Shown: positions 1 to 6,031, counted from the stretch's first letter. The stretch: 7,443 nt of DNA from Filomicrobium sp. (GCA_021775655.1 JAJFHK010000517.1:1-7443); one strand, 5' to 3'. A program made the numbers and translations. The notes: a model not told the origin generated them from the sequence alone.

Positions 1-123
1 TGGGGAAACAGGATGTTGAAACAGCGATGTATTTTGGGCGGCAAGGTGAATGTTAGATGAGCGGCAAAGGTCGAATAAGAATCGAAGGTAGTTTGAAAAT
101 AGATGGCATTTGAACCGAATGAG
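1..123. other. Intergenic segment with no supported gene
   Basis: This stretch lies beyond the rpsP terminator hairpin and is visibly more AT-rich than the genes to its right. I see no open frame with a ribosome binding site and no recognisable motif on either strand. In many alphaproteobacteria rimM and trmD follow rpsP on the same strand, so this may be the leader or promoter region of such a gene lying off the left edge. That is inference only. Confidence 0.5.
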
Positions 124-158
124 AAACACCGCCACCGGAATGCCCGGCGGCGGTGTTT
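124..158 (-). terminator. Hairpin terminator after rpsP, possibly bidirectional
   Basis: Arms at 124-138 and 144-158 form a 15-bp stem around a 5-nt loop. The single non-Watson-Crick position (134 against 148) is a G-U wobble in minus-strand RNA but an A-C mismatch in plus-strand RNA, so the structure is more stable when read from rpsP. The hairpin begins 27 nt past the rpsP stop. The minus-strand tail is a short U run (UUUCUC). The plus-strand side also ends in TTTT, so some two-way termination is possible. Confidence 0.8.
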
Positions 159-185
159 TCTGGGAAGTCAGCAACAGGCTGGCAG

Positions 186-581
186 CTAGCCTTCGGCTGC
201 AGGGGCTTCTGCTTCTGCAGGCGCTTTGGCAGCTTCCTCCGCTGCCTTCTTCTTTTCTTCTTCAGCGGCGACGCGCTCCTGAGCCTTCTTCTTCGGCTTG
301 GACTTTTCGGGGTTACTGCGCGCCTCGCGCTTCATGAGGTCGGCCGCATCCAGGAAGCGGGCGACCCGGTCGGTTGGAAGGGCGCCGACCGACAACCAGT
401 GCTTGATGCGCTCAACGTTCAGTTTGATCCGGTCCTCTGAGTCTTTGGGAAGCATCGGGTTATAGGTGCCGATACGTTCGATATAGCGGCCATCGCGCGG
501 CGAGCGGATGTCGGCAGCGACGATGTAGTAATACGGGCGCTTCTTGGAGCCGCCGCGGGCTAATCTGATTTTGACTGACAA
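186..581 (-). CDS. rpsP: 30S ribosomal protein bS16
   Basis: This is ribosomal protein bS16, which binds 16S rRNA and helps assemble the 30S body. The N-terminus ([20 protein letters not shown]) and the following [14 protein letters not shown] block are the family signature, and residues 1 to about 80 are the complete core domain. Residues from about 85 to 131 form a low-complexity Lys/Ala/Glu tail, an extension common in alphaproteobacterial bS16 and absent from the roughly 82-residue E. coli protein. The start codon is TTG at 581-579. It is the only start that preserves the conserved N-terminus, and an AAAGGA Shine-Dalgarno lies upstream with 8 nt between AGGA and the codon. It lies downstream of ffh and a small ORF on the same strand and is followed by a hairpin terminator. 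The identification is secure. Confidence 0.97.
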   Translation of the reverse strand: MSVKIRLARGGSKKRPYYYIVAADIRSPRDGRYIERIGTYNPMLPKDSEDRIKLNVERIKHWLSVGALPTDRVARFLDAADLMKREARSNPEKSKPKKKAQERVAAEEEKKKAAEEAAKAPAEAEAPAAEG

Positions 582-595
582 GTTGGGTTTCCTTT
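582..595 (-). promoter_or_regulatory. Shine-Dalgarno that fixes the TTG start of rpsP
   Basis: Read on the minus strand, AAAGGA occupies 595-590 and is followed by an 8-nt spacer before the TTG codon. This near-ideal spacing supports translation from TTG rather than a missed ATG; no in-frame ATG lies near the conserved N-terminus. Confidence 0.75.
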
Positions 596-639
596 CGAGT
601 GAGTTTGTTCGTTTGAGTTTGTATTAGTTGGATCGGTAC

Positions 640-837
640 TTAGTCGGTGAATTTGGGTTGGCCGGAGAGGCGGCGGTACAGCCCCTTGCTCGATTTGGCA
701 GCTAGCACGATTGACACTGCGAGCAGAATGCAGGCAAACGCCGCGTTGAATTCGGTGAGGAGGTAGGAAGGCACGCCCGGTGCTTCGATGGCGCTAGGCT
801 TGTACCAGTACTCGCAGGAGACAGAACATTTCAGCAT
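640..837 (-). CDS. Small single-pass membrane protein, hypothetical, coupled to ffh
   Basis: This 65-residue protein was not recognised. Residues 4-8 carry a CxxxC pair (C4, C8). Residues about 30-47 form one hydrophobic helix (FNAAFACILLAVSIVLAA). The tail after it is basic (K48, K51, R55, R56, K62), which by the positive-inside rule suggests a cytoplasmic C-terminus. By hand count about three quarters of the codons end in G or C, which favours real coding. The ATG at 837-835 lies 3 nt beyond the ffh stop. A GAGGA Shine-Dalgarno (850-846) inside the last ffh codons sits 8 nt before it, so translational coupling with ffh is likely. rpsP starts 58 nt downstream. No function is assigned; a chance ORF remains possible. 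Confidence 0.6.
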   Translation of the reverse strand: MLKCSVSCEYWYKPSAIEAPGVPSYLLTEFNAAFACILLAVSIVLAAKSSKGLYRRLSGQPKFTD

Positions 838-850
838 CTCCTACTTCCTC
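838..850 (-). promoter_or_regulatory. Ribosome binding site embedded in the ffh tail codons
   Basis: On the minus strand GAGGA (850-846) overlaps the Lys-Arg-Lys codons that end ffh. It is spaced 8 nt from the ATG of the small membrane ORF, with the ffh stop TAG in the spacer. It decides the start of that ORF and implies translational coupling. Confidence 0.5.
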
Positions 851-2490
851 TTTTTCTTTTTCTTTTTGCCGCCGTGACCGGGCATCGCGGGAAGGCCTGG
901 TCCGCCGAGGCCTGGTAGGCCGCCGCCGCCGAGACCGGGGAGAAGACCGCCAGGTGCGCCACCGAGGCCTGGGAGTGAAGGAGCATTGCCAGAGGCGGTA
1001 GGCTTCGCGCGGCCACCCGCGTCGGGCAAGGCATCGCGCAATTCAGCTGGAAGTTGCTCGAGGGCTTTGGGATCGAGGCCGGCGAGTTCTTGCTGCATGG
1101 CTGCGAGTTCGGCTTCGCTTGGGCTGCCGCCACTGCCTCCTGGCAATCCCAGTCCTTGACCCATGCCGCCCATCATTCGGCCCATCATGCCTTTCTTGCC
1201 CATAGACTTCATCATGTCGGCCATTTGGCGGTGCATCTTCAAAAGCTTGTTGATGTCCTGGACTTCGGTGCCGGAGCCCTTGGCGACCCGGCGTTTGCGC
1301 TTGGCGTCGAGCACTTTGGGGGCACGGCGTTCCTTTGGCGTCATCGATTGAATTATGGCGCGCTGGCGTTTCATGGCTTTCTCGCCTGCGCCGAGGTCGC
1401 CCATCTGGCCTTTCAGCTTGCCCATGCCAGGGAGCATGCCCATCAGTCCCTGCATGCCGCCCATGCGCTCCATTTGCTGGAGTTGTTCGGCAAGGTCTTC
1501 AAGGTCGAAGGCGCCCTTGCGCATCTTTTGCGCGATCTTCGTTGCCTTCTCAGCGTCGATCGTTTGCGCAGCCTTTTCGACGAGGCTGACGACGTCGCCC
1601 ATGCCGAGAATGCGGCCGGCGATGCGTTCGGGGTGGAAGTCTTCGAGTTCATCCCACTTCTCGCCGACACCAAGGAGCTTGATCGGCTTACCGGTGACGG
1701 CGCGCATGGACAGTGCCGCGCCGCCGCGGCCATCGCCATCGGCACGGGTCAGGACAATGCCGGTTATGCCGATACGGCCATCGAAGGCTGTGGCGGTGTT
1801 CACTGCGTCCTGACCGGTGAGACTGTCAGCAACAAGTAGGACTTCGTGGGGGTTGGTTGCAGCTTTGACTTCGGCGACTTCGGCCATCAATGCTTCGTCG
1901 ACGGTGACGCGGCCGGCGGTGTCGAGCAGGACGGCGTCGTAGCCGCCGAGTTTGGCTGCTTCCATGGCGCGCTTGGCGATCTGCAATGGCGATTGGCCGG
2001 CGACGATTGGCAGCGTGTCGATTTCGGTCTGCTCGCCAAGGACCCGGAGTTGCTCCTGAGCTGCGGGACGGCGCGTATCGAGCGACGCCATCAGAGGCTT
2101 TTTGCGGTCCTTTGTCTTCAGGCGGTAGGCGATCTTGGCGGTCGATGTCGTTTTACCCGAACCCTGGAGGCCGACCATCAGGATTGGCACGGGTGGAACG
2201 GCGTTAAGGTCAATTGGGTCGGCGTCCGAGCCCAGCATAGCAACGAGTTCGTCGTGGACCAGCTTGACGACCAACTGGCCGGGCGTGACGGATTTCAGGA
2301 CTTCGCGGCCGACAGCCTTTTTCCTGACTTCGTCGACGAACGATTTAACGACATCCAAGGCCACGTCGGCTTCAAGCAACGCGCGGCGGATTTCGCGCAT
2401 GGCCTCGTTGACGTCGGACTCGCTGAGGGCACCACGTTTGGTGAGCTTGTCTAGGACGCCTGAGAGGCGATCTTGTAACGATTGGAACAT
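841..2490 (-). CDS. ffh: Signal recognition particle GTPase Ffh (SRP54)
   Basis: Ffh binds 4.5S/SRP RNA and signal sequences of nascent membrane proteins, then docks on FtsY at the inner membrane. The N domain spans residues 1 to about 95. The G domain shows the P-loop GLQGSGKTT (107-115), DTRRPAA (138-144), DTAG (190-193), TRAD (248-251, where many species have TKxD) and GVGEK (274-278). The M domain, about 325-440, is Met-rich and carries the RNA-binding segment SMTPKERRAPK (382-392) and RKRRVAKGSGT (398-408). At 549 residues it is about 95 longer than E. coli Ffh; the excess is a Gly/Pro/Leu tail with repeated LPGLGG (about 506-538) ending in a Lys/Arg run. The ATG start has only a weak AGAG-type ribosome site. 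A GST-like gene lies 85 nt upstream and a small membrane ORF follows at once. Identification is secure. Confidence 0.98.
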   Translation of the reverse strand: MFQSLQDRLSGVLDKLTKRGALSESDVNEAMREIRRALLEADVALDVVKSFVDEVRKKAVGREVLKSVTPGQLVVKLVHDELVAMLGSDADPIDLNAVPPVPILMVGLQGSGKTTSTAKIAYRLKTKDRKKPLMASLDTRRPAAQEQLRVLGEQTEIDTLPIVAGQSPLQIAKRAMEAAKLGGYDAVLLDTAGRVTVDEALMAEVAEVKAATNPHEVLLVADSLTGQDAVNTATAFDGRIGITGIVLTRADGDGRGGAALSMRAVTGKPIKLLGVGEKWDELEDFHPERIAGRILGMGDVVSLVEKAAQTIDAEKATKIAQKMRKGAFDLEDLAEQLQQMERMGGMQGLMGMLPGMGKLKGQMGDLGAGEKAMKRQRAIIQSMTPKERRAPKVLDAKRKRRVAKGSGTEVQDINKLLKMHRQMADMMKSMGKKGMMGRMMGGMGQGLGLPGGSGGSPSEAELAAMQQELAGLDPKALEQLPAELRDALPDAGGRAKPTASGNAPSLPGLGGAPGGLLPGLGGGGLPGLGGPGLPAMPGHGGKKKKKKRK

Positions 2491-2498
2491 CTAGTCTC

Positions 2499-2533
2499 TG
2501 TTGGTTTGCCAACACGTCCTAAAGTTGTGTTGG
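2499..2533 (-). promoter_or_regulatory. Competing hairpins in the ffh leader
   Basis: The segment at 2509-2515 (CCAACAC on the plus strand) can pair either with 2499-2504 (TGTTGG; 6-bp stem, 4-nt loop) or with 2527-2533 (GTGTTGG; 7-bp stem, 11-nt loop). The two hairpins exclude each other. The first lies 8 nt from the ffh start codon, beside its weak ribosome site. Another palindrome, TTGGCCAA, lies slightly further upstream. A regulatory role is inference; repeated operator half-sites would look the same. Confidence 0.3.
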
Positions 2534-2575
2534 ACTGGAGTTTGGCCAACGCATCTCACGGCCGTATTAGGCTGA

Positions 2576-3220
2576 TCAGGCTCCGGGGATCTTCATTTTG
2601 GTCCAGTCCTGCATGACGTGCTTCTGGTAGGCGGGCCGGGTTTTCAGGCGCTCGTACCAGGCTTCGAGGTTGGGCACTTCCGGACGGTTGATTGGTAGCG
2701 TGAAGTAGCGATGCATCAGCGTACCGATCTCGATGTCGACGAATGTCAAAGTGTCGCCGACGAGATAGTCGTGTTCTCCGAGCGCGCTATCAAGGATTTG
2801 GAATGAGGTTCCGACACGATCGGCAGCGGCTGCGACCGAAGTCGTATCGCGTTCGGCGGCGGTGATGCGGACCAGTGGAATGAACGTTTTGGCGATGAAG
2901 TCGACATAAACGGTACTCTCGCACCAGATCGACCATTGGGTTGCCAGGGCGCGTGCCTTGACGTCAGCGGGCAACAGTTTGCCAGCACCATGAGCTTCCG
3001 CAAGGTAACGGACGATTGCGCCTGATTCCCAGATCGAGAAATCGCCGTCTTCGAGTACCGGGATTTTGCGGTTTGGGTTGAGCGCAATGTATTCGGGGGC
3101 GTCGAGGCCACCAAAGGCGCCGCCAACGTCGACGCGTTCGTAGGCCAGCCCGAGTTCGTCAAGTGCCCAGAGCACCTTTTGTACGTTGACGGATGTATCG
3201 CGTCCCCAGACTTTTAACAT
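2576..3220 (-). CDS. Glutathione S-transferase family protein
   Basis: This 214-residue protein has the usual length and two-domain layout of a cytosolic GST, which conjugates glutathione to electrophiles or acts as a glutathione-dependent reductase. The thioredoxin-like N-terminal domain (1 to about 76) begins KVWGRDTSVNVQKVLWALDE. S10, in the position of the activating residue in similar bacterial GSTs, is the likely catalytic group. IPVL (53-56) supplies the cis-proline P54, and E65-S66 is the glutathione gamma-glutamyl contact. The helical C-terminal domain (about 86-205) has the N-capping box T159-x-x-D162. The ATG at 3220 fits the domain start; AGGA lies 12 nt upstream, a rather long spacing. 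ffh follows after 85 nt on the same strand, so read-through is possible. The family is clear, but the substrate cannot be told from sequence. Confidence 0.92.
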   Translation of the reverse strand: MLKVWGRDTSVNVQKVLWALDELGLAYERVDVGGAFGGLDAPEYIALNPNRKIPVLEDGDFSIWESGAIVRYLAEAHGAGKLLPADVKARALATQWSIWCESTVYVDFIAKTFIPLVRITAAERDTTSVAAAADRVGTSFQILDSALGEHDYLVGDTLTFVDIEIGTLMHRYFTLPINRPEVPNLEAWYERLKTRPAYQKHVMQDWTKMKIPGA

Positions 3221-3287
3221 TCGCTGCGACTGTCCTTTTGAGCTTGGCTACGCCATAAAGCCGTTCGAATCGGACCAAAACAAAACG

Positions 3288-3316
3288 CATCCACGGGCGA
3301 ATCTCGCCGGCGGATG
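3288..3316. repeat. Imperfect hairpin
   Basis: CATCC (3288-3292) pairs with GGATG (3312-3316) outside, and GGCGA (3296-3300) pairs with TCGCC (3304-3308) inside around a 3-nt loop, separated by a small internal loop. It lies just left of a larger inverted repeat. Function unknown. Confidence 0.4.
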
Positions 3317-3319
3317 GGG

Positions 3320-3383
3320 ACCCTTTTGCATCAAATCACTTGGTTGCCGTTTTTCAGGCTCAAGGAAAACCGTGCAAAAGGGT
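3320..3383. repeat. Perfect 11-bp inverted repeat with a 42-nt spacer
   Basis: ACCCTTTTGCA at 3320-3330 is exactly complementary to TGCAAAAGGGT at 3373-3383. No U-run follows either arm, so a simple intrinsic terminator is unlikely. It could be a structured leader or small RNA, a protein-binding site, or a remnant of a small mobile repeat; the sequence does not decide between these. Confidence 0.5.
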
Positions 3384-3554
3384 GGCTCGTTTGGATCGGG
3401 CCGTTTCGCGGTTAAGCGCCAGTTTCTGGGCGATCTCGCCGATGTTGTCAACCAACGCAGCGAGATTGCTTTGCGGTAGACGCCATGGACAGCAGGCGGG
3501 AACAGCGTTAATCGGCAGTTGGGCGGGGAAATCTCAGGGAAGGACTTGGTCAGA

Positions 3555-4085
3555 ATGGTGAGAACCGGTTTGGCAGTGCCGATCACCATATGCGCGGCGA
3601 TTGCCGCAGCAGGGTGCGGCGGCAATCCATTTTCAGGAGGCAGTTCGCCGTTTTCGAAGGCTTCGAACAACGAGCTCTTGTTTGTAAGTGCGGCGCCGAC
3701 CTGGGATCTCGATAAGAACAATGCGGTCACATGCGAAGAATGGCAGCGCTATACGACCGAGCTATTCACCGAAGGCGATGCGAACAAAGATGGGTTTTTG
3801 ACGGTCGAAGAATACAAGACGGTGATCAAGTCGGATCGGCTGTTTGAATCTGCCGATCATGCTTATTTCGACGCCAACAAAGACGGAAAAGTTGCGTTGC
3901 AGGAAATGACATCGAAGCAGAACCCGGCATTTGCGATTCTTGACAAAAACAAGGATTGCCAGATCGGCTCCAACGAGATCGTGCAGACGCGCCAGGTGCA
4001 GAATTTGAAAAGCAAGGGCGACGCTGCGTCAAGCGACCTGCCAGGAGGCGGTCCTGGCGGTCCAGGCGGTCCAGGTAGCCGCTGA
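3555..4085 (+). CDS. EF-hand lipoprotein with four calcium-binding loops
   Basis: This is a predicted exported lipoprotein of 176 residues. Residues 1-20 are a signal peptide (basic VRT, then a hydrophobic stretch) ending in the lipobox A18-A19-G20-C21, so C21 is the likely acylated residue. Four EF-hand loops follow: 51-62 (D51, D53, N55, T59, E62), 75-86 (D75, N77, D79, E86), 106-117 (D106, N108, D110, E117) and 130-141 (D130, N132, D134, E141). Loops 2 and 3 have the usual central Gly; loop 4 has C135 there and loop 1 has N56, so these may bind less tightly. The tail is GGP repeats. The ATG at 3555 was chosen because it gives a normal signal peptide and has AAGGA 10 nt before it; a TTG at 3519 would add 12 residues that spoil the signal. 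It converges on the sugar dehydrogenase gene. Calcium binding is well supported; the biological role is not known. Confidence 0.85.
   Translation: MVRTGLAVPITICAAIAAAGCGGNPFSGGSSPFSKASNNELLFVSAAPTWDLDKNNAVTCEEWQRYTTELFTEGDANKDGFLTVEEYKTVIKSDRLFESADHAYFDANKDGKVALQEMTSKQNPAFAILDKNKDCQIGSNEIVQTRQVQNLKSKGDAASSDLPGGGPGGPGGPGSR
4047..4073 (+). repeat. Three tandem 9-bp units coding Gly-Gly-Pro
   Basis: GGCGGTCC followed by T or A occurs three times in a row near the end of the EF-hand lipoprotein gene and encodes its flexible Gly/Pro tail. Such a short tandem repeat could vary in copy number between strains by slippage. Confidence 0.7.
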
Positions 4086-4100
4086 CGTAGTGGCTACCTG
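4072..4100. terminator. Hairpin between convergent genes
   Basis: CAGGTAGCC (4072-4080) and GGCTACCTG (4092-4100) form a perfect 9-bp stem with an 11-nt loop that contains the stop codon of the EF-hand gene. The dehydrogenase gene ends 15 nt further on, from the other strand. No T-run follows on either side, so it is not a classical intrinsic terminator, but its place between two converging genes suggests a role in ending or protecting transcripts. Confidence 0.4.
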
Positions 4101-4114
4101 CAACTCTGCGATAC

Positions 4115-5308
4115 CTACTTCGGCGACAGTCGCAAGAGTTCGCCTTTGCTATCATCGGTGAGGATGTAAACAGCGCCATCCGGGCCTTCGCGAATATCGC
4201 GAATGCGGTCGCCGCGATCGGTCAGAAGTTTTTCTTCCGCAACGACCTTGCCATTGTCCAAGACGAGGCGGGCCAATCTTGCACCCGCCAAACCGCCTAC
4301 TAGAAGGTTGCCCTTCCAGTTGGGGAAAAGGTCTCCGCTGTAGAGTTCAAGGCCCGATGTGGCAATAGACGGATCCCAGTAATAGACCGGCTGCTCCATG
4401 CCTTCCTGCTCGGTGCCGATGCCGATTTTTCCGCCGGAGTAGTGCCGGCCATAGCTGATCACCGGCCACCCGTGATTGCGGCCGGCTTTTGGATTGTTCA
4501 GCTCATCACCGCCTCGTGCGCCGTGTTCGACCGTCCAGAGCTGGCCTGTGGCGGGATCAAGCACTGCGCCTTGCAGGTTGCGGTGTCCCATTGACCAGAC
4601 TTCCGGGGCCCATCCAGACTTGCCGTCAGTGCCCGGATTGCCGGGGGCCGGTGCTCCGTCGCGAGTAATGCGCAGCACTTTGCCGATTGGTACGCCTGCA
4701 TCTTGTGCCTTGTCGCTTTGGTTGCCGCGATCTCCCGTCGTCACGAAAAGTGCGCCACCGTTGTCGATGACGATTCGCGAGCCGAAGTGGCGGCTGGACC
4801 GGATTGCAGGCTTCTGCTGGTAGATTACCGTGACGTCTTCAAGCCGACCCCCATCGCCATCAAGAACAAGCTTGCCGCGTCCGACTGACGTTCCTGCCTT
4901 GCCGCCTTTGCGCGGTTCGGCGAACGAAAAGAAGATTGTACCTGTTGTTGCGAAGTCTTTGGAGAGCCGAACATCGAGCAAGCCGCCCTGGCCATTCGCA
5001 AAGACCTTTGGCACGCCGTCCAGGGGGCCAGATTTCTTGCCGTCGGAAGTAATGATGCGCATCCGTCCGGGGCGCTCGGTTACAAGCATGCGGCCGTCGG
5101 GTAAGAACTGCAGTGCCCAGGGATTGACCAAACCGGTTGCGATCTTATCGACCTTGATAGCGGTCGGCGGAGCCTTCGGCGCCTCGGTGATGAGGGCCTG
5201 GCTTGGCGTGATGCCGAGGATCGTCGCGGTCGCTGTGGCGGCTGTTAGCGCGCGTAGGGAATGCAGCTTGAGCGGAGCGATTGTCGGCAAAAATTTCGTA
5301 GATTTCAT
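4115..5308 (-). CDS. PQQ-dependent sugar dehydrogenase (soluble aldose dehydrogenase family)
   Basis: This is a 397-residue beta-propeller of the soluble glucose/aldose sugar dehydrogenase family (E. coli YliI-like), periplasmic enzymes that oxidise sugars with PQQ and need Ca2+. Residues 1-38 form a Sec-type signal peptide (K2, K5, K14, R19, hydrophobic 20-33, likely cleavage after SQA). Family motifs are NPWALQFLPDGRMLVTERPG (62-81), GQGGLLDV (107-114), RHFGSR (173-178, H174 the probable catalytic base), TGDRG (191-195), GHRN (241-244), EHGARGGDELN (261-271) and HGWP (279-282). The ATG at 5308 puts the signal peptide at the N-terminus; AGGA lies about 13 nt upstream. A TTG at 5374 would add 22 polar residues and is less likely. 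A TATATT at 5365-5360 could be its -10 box, but no good -35 fits. The methyltransferase gene ends 73 nt upstream on the same strand. The family is sure; substrate and true PQQ use are inferred. Confidence 0.9.
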   Translation of the reverse strand: MKSTKFLPTIAPLKLHSLRALTAATATATILGITPSQALITEAPKAPPTAIKVDKIATGLVNPWALQFLPDGRMLVTERPGRMRIITSDGKKSGPLDGVPKVFANGQGGLLDVRLSKDFATTGTIFFSFAEPRKGGKAGTSVGRGKLVLDGDGGRLEDVTVIYQQKPAIRSSRHFGSRIVIDNGGALFVTTGDRGNQSDKAQDAGVPIGKVLRITRDGAPAPGNPGTDGKSGWAPEVWSMGHRNLQGAVLDPATGQLWTVEHGARGGDELNNPKAGRNHGWPVISYGRHYSGGKIGIGTEQEGMEQPVYYWDPSIATSGLELYSGDLFPNWKGNLLVGGLAGARLARLVLDNGKVVAEEKLLTDRGDRIRDIREGPDGAVYILTDDSKGELLRLSPK

Positions 5309-5381
5309 GTCGTGGTCAACGTCCTTTGATTGGCATAGAGATCGTTTGTTCAACTCTCTAATATAGGTGCGCAAGGGCGTG

Positions 5382-5969
5382 TCAGACCTTTGGCGGTGCG
5401 CTCAACCATTCGTGATCGGGGTGGACAGCACAGATGCGCTGGACAGCGCGTTCAGGGTTTTCAAGGCAACGGTGTTCATAAGCGATGGGCACGAGCCTGC
5501 CTGAGACTGCTTCCAGCAACTCACCTGGACGCAAGAGAAAGTCAGGGTTTGAGGGCTTGCCAAAGAGCTCGTTGCCGACAGCGAATGTCTCATAAATCAG
5601 CATTCCGCGGGAGCCGACGGCTGAAACGATATCAGCGAGTATCGGCCGCCATAGGTAATTTGTGACGATGACGATGTTATATGTCGCGGGCGGCGCGAAC
5701 ACGGCGTTTTCGGACTCCAGGTCCTCCGCGCATAGCGTCACCCAGGGGTCGTCCGCAAACCGTGCGGCCCTGGAAATATCCTTGTCGATTGCGAGCACAT
5801 GAAGCCCTAGAGCACGACATGGGGCGATGTGTCTGCCAGCTCCGCAGGCGACGTCGAGCGCTTCGCCGCCCGGTCTGCCATCGTCTGACTCAACCGGTCC
5901 CATGGCATTTAGGAAGCGCGTTACCCAAGGTGATGGCGGACTAATTTTCTGCATGTTACGGGATCTCAT
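5382..5969 (-). CDS. Class I SAM-dependent methyltransferase, small
   Basis: This 195-residue protein has the Rossmann-type methyltransferase core. SAM motif I is [11 protein letters not shown] (37-47), the acidic end of strand 2 is AIDKD (60-64), a further acidic site is AEDLE (81-85), and motif IV is [11 protein letters not shown] (99-109), with strand 5 near GMLIYETFA (122-130). It resembles the short TehB-like methyltransferases of alphaproteobacteria, whose substrates are mostly unknown. The start is uncertain: ATG at 5969 and ATG at 5954 are both possible and neither has a strong ribosome site. A longer reading back to 6170 would run across the dapF start on the other strand and is rejected. 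It is divergent from dapF across about 60 bp and lies upstream of the sugar dehydrogenase on the same strand. The fold is confident; the target is not known. Confidence 0.85.
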   Translation of the reverse strand: MRSRNMQKISPPSPWVTRFLNAMGPVESDDGRPGGEALDVACGAGRHIAPCRALGLHVLAIDKDISRAARFADDPWVTLCAEDLESENAVFAPPATYNIVIVTNYLWRPILADIVSAVGSRGMLIYETFAVGNELFGKPSNPDFLLRPGELLEAVSGRLVPIAYEHRCLENPERAVQRICAVHPDHEWLSAPPKV

Positions 5970-5992
5970 TGTGGTTGCGGCCGTGAGCGCCG

Positions 5993-6031
5993 TTGCCAAG
6001 GTGCGATGCCTCCGCCATATAACGGCGTTAT
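5993..6031 (+). promoter_or_regulatory. Candidate dapF promoter with an overlapping dyad
   Basis: TATAAC (6018-6023) is a close match to a -10 box, and TTGCCA (5993-5998) could be the -35, although the 19-bp spacing is long. Transcription would then begin near 6030, at the dapF ATG itself. A perfect 6-bp dyad with one central base, ATAACGGCGTTAT (6019-6031), covers the -10 box and start codon. As the gene to the left is divergent, some dapF promoter must lie here or inside that gene. Confidence 0.35.

Larger units (their letters stand above)
3221..3554. other. Intergenic region between divergent genes, no supported gene, rich in dyads
   Basis: About 330 bases separate the starts of the GST-like gene (minus) and the EF-hand lipoprotein (plus), so promoters for both should lie here, though I cannot pick a convincing -35/-10 pair. 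The region holds an inverted repeat at 3320-3383, a hairpin at 3288-3316 and two nearly identical short hairpin motifs at 3295-3309 and 3428-3441. Open frames crossing it on both strands lack a ribosome site and family motifs. Confidence 0.5.

Noticed and set aside
1054..1839. Long plus-strand open frame (261 codons) rich in His, Ala and Leu
   Set aside because: It lies fully antisense to the G and M domains of ffh, which has complete family motifs. Its composition is what the complement of GC-rich codons gives.
1846..2454. 202-codon plus-strand open frame
   Set aside because: It is antisense to the N and G domains of ffh and has no recognisable motif.
3365..3516. Minus-strand frame reading like a short amphipathic helix (for example NLAALVDNIGEIAQKLALNR)
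   Set aside because: It looks faintly protein-like and could be a gene remnant, but it has no ATG or GTG with a ribosome site and stops inside the inverted repeat. There is too little to call a pseudogene.
3519..3554. TTG start 12 codons upstream for the EF-hand lipoprotein
   Set aside because: The ATG at 3555 has AAGGA at good spacing and gives a standard lipoprotein signal.
3248..3730. 160-codon minus-strand open frame running from inside the EF-hand gene into the gap
   Set aside because: It overlaps the EF-hand loops on the opposite strand, shows no domain and has no good start signal.
5309..5374. TTG start 22 codons upstream for the sugar dehydrogenase
   Set aside because: It would put a polar stretch before the signal peptide, and the possible -10 box TATATT lies inside it. 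The ATG at 5308 is more sensible.
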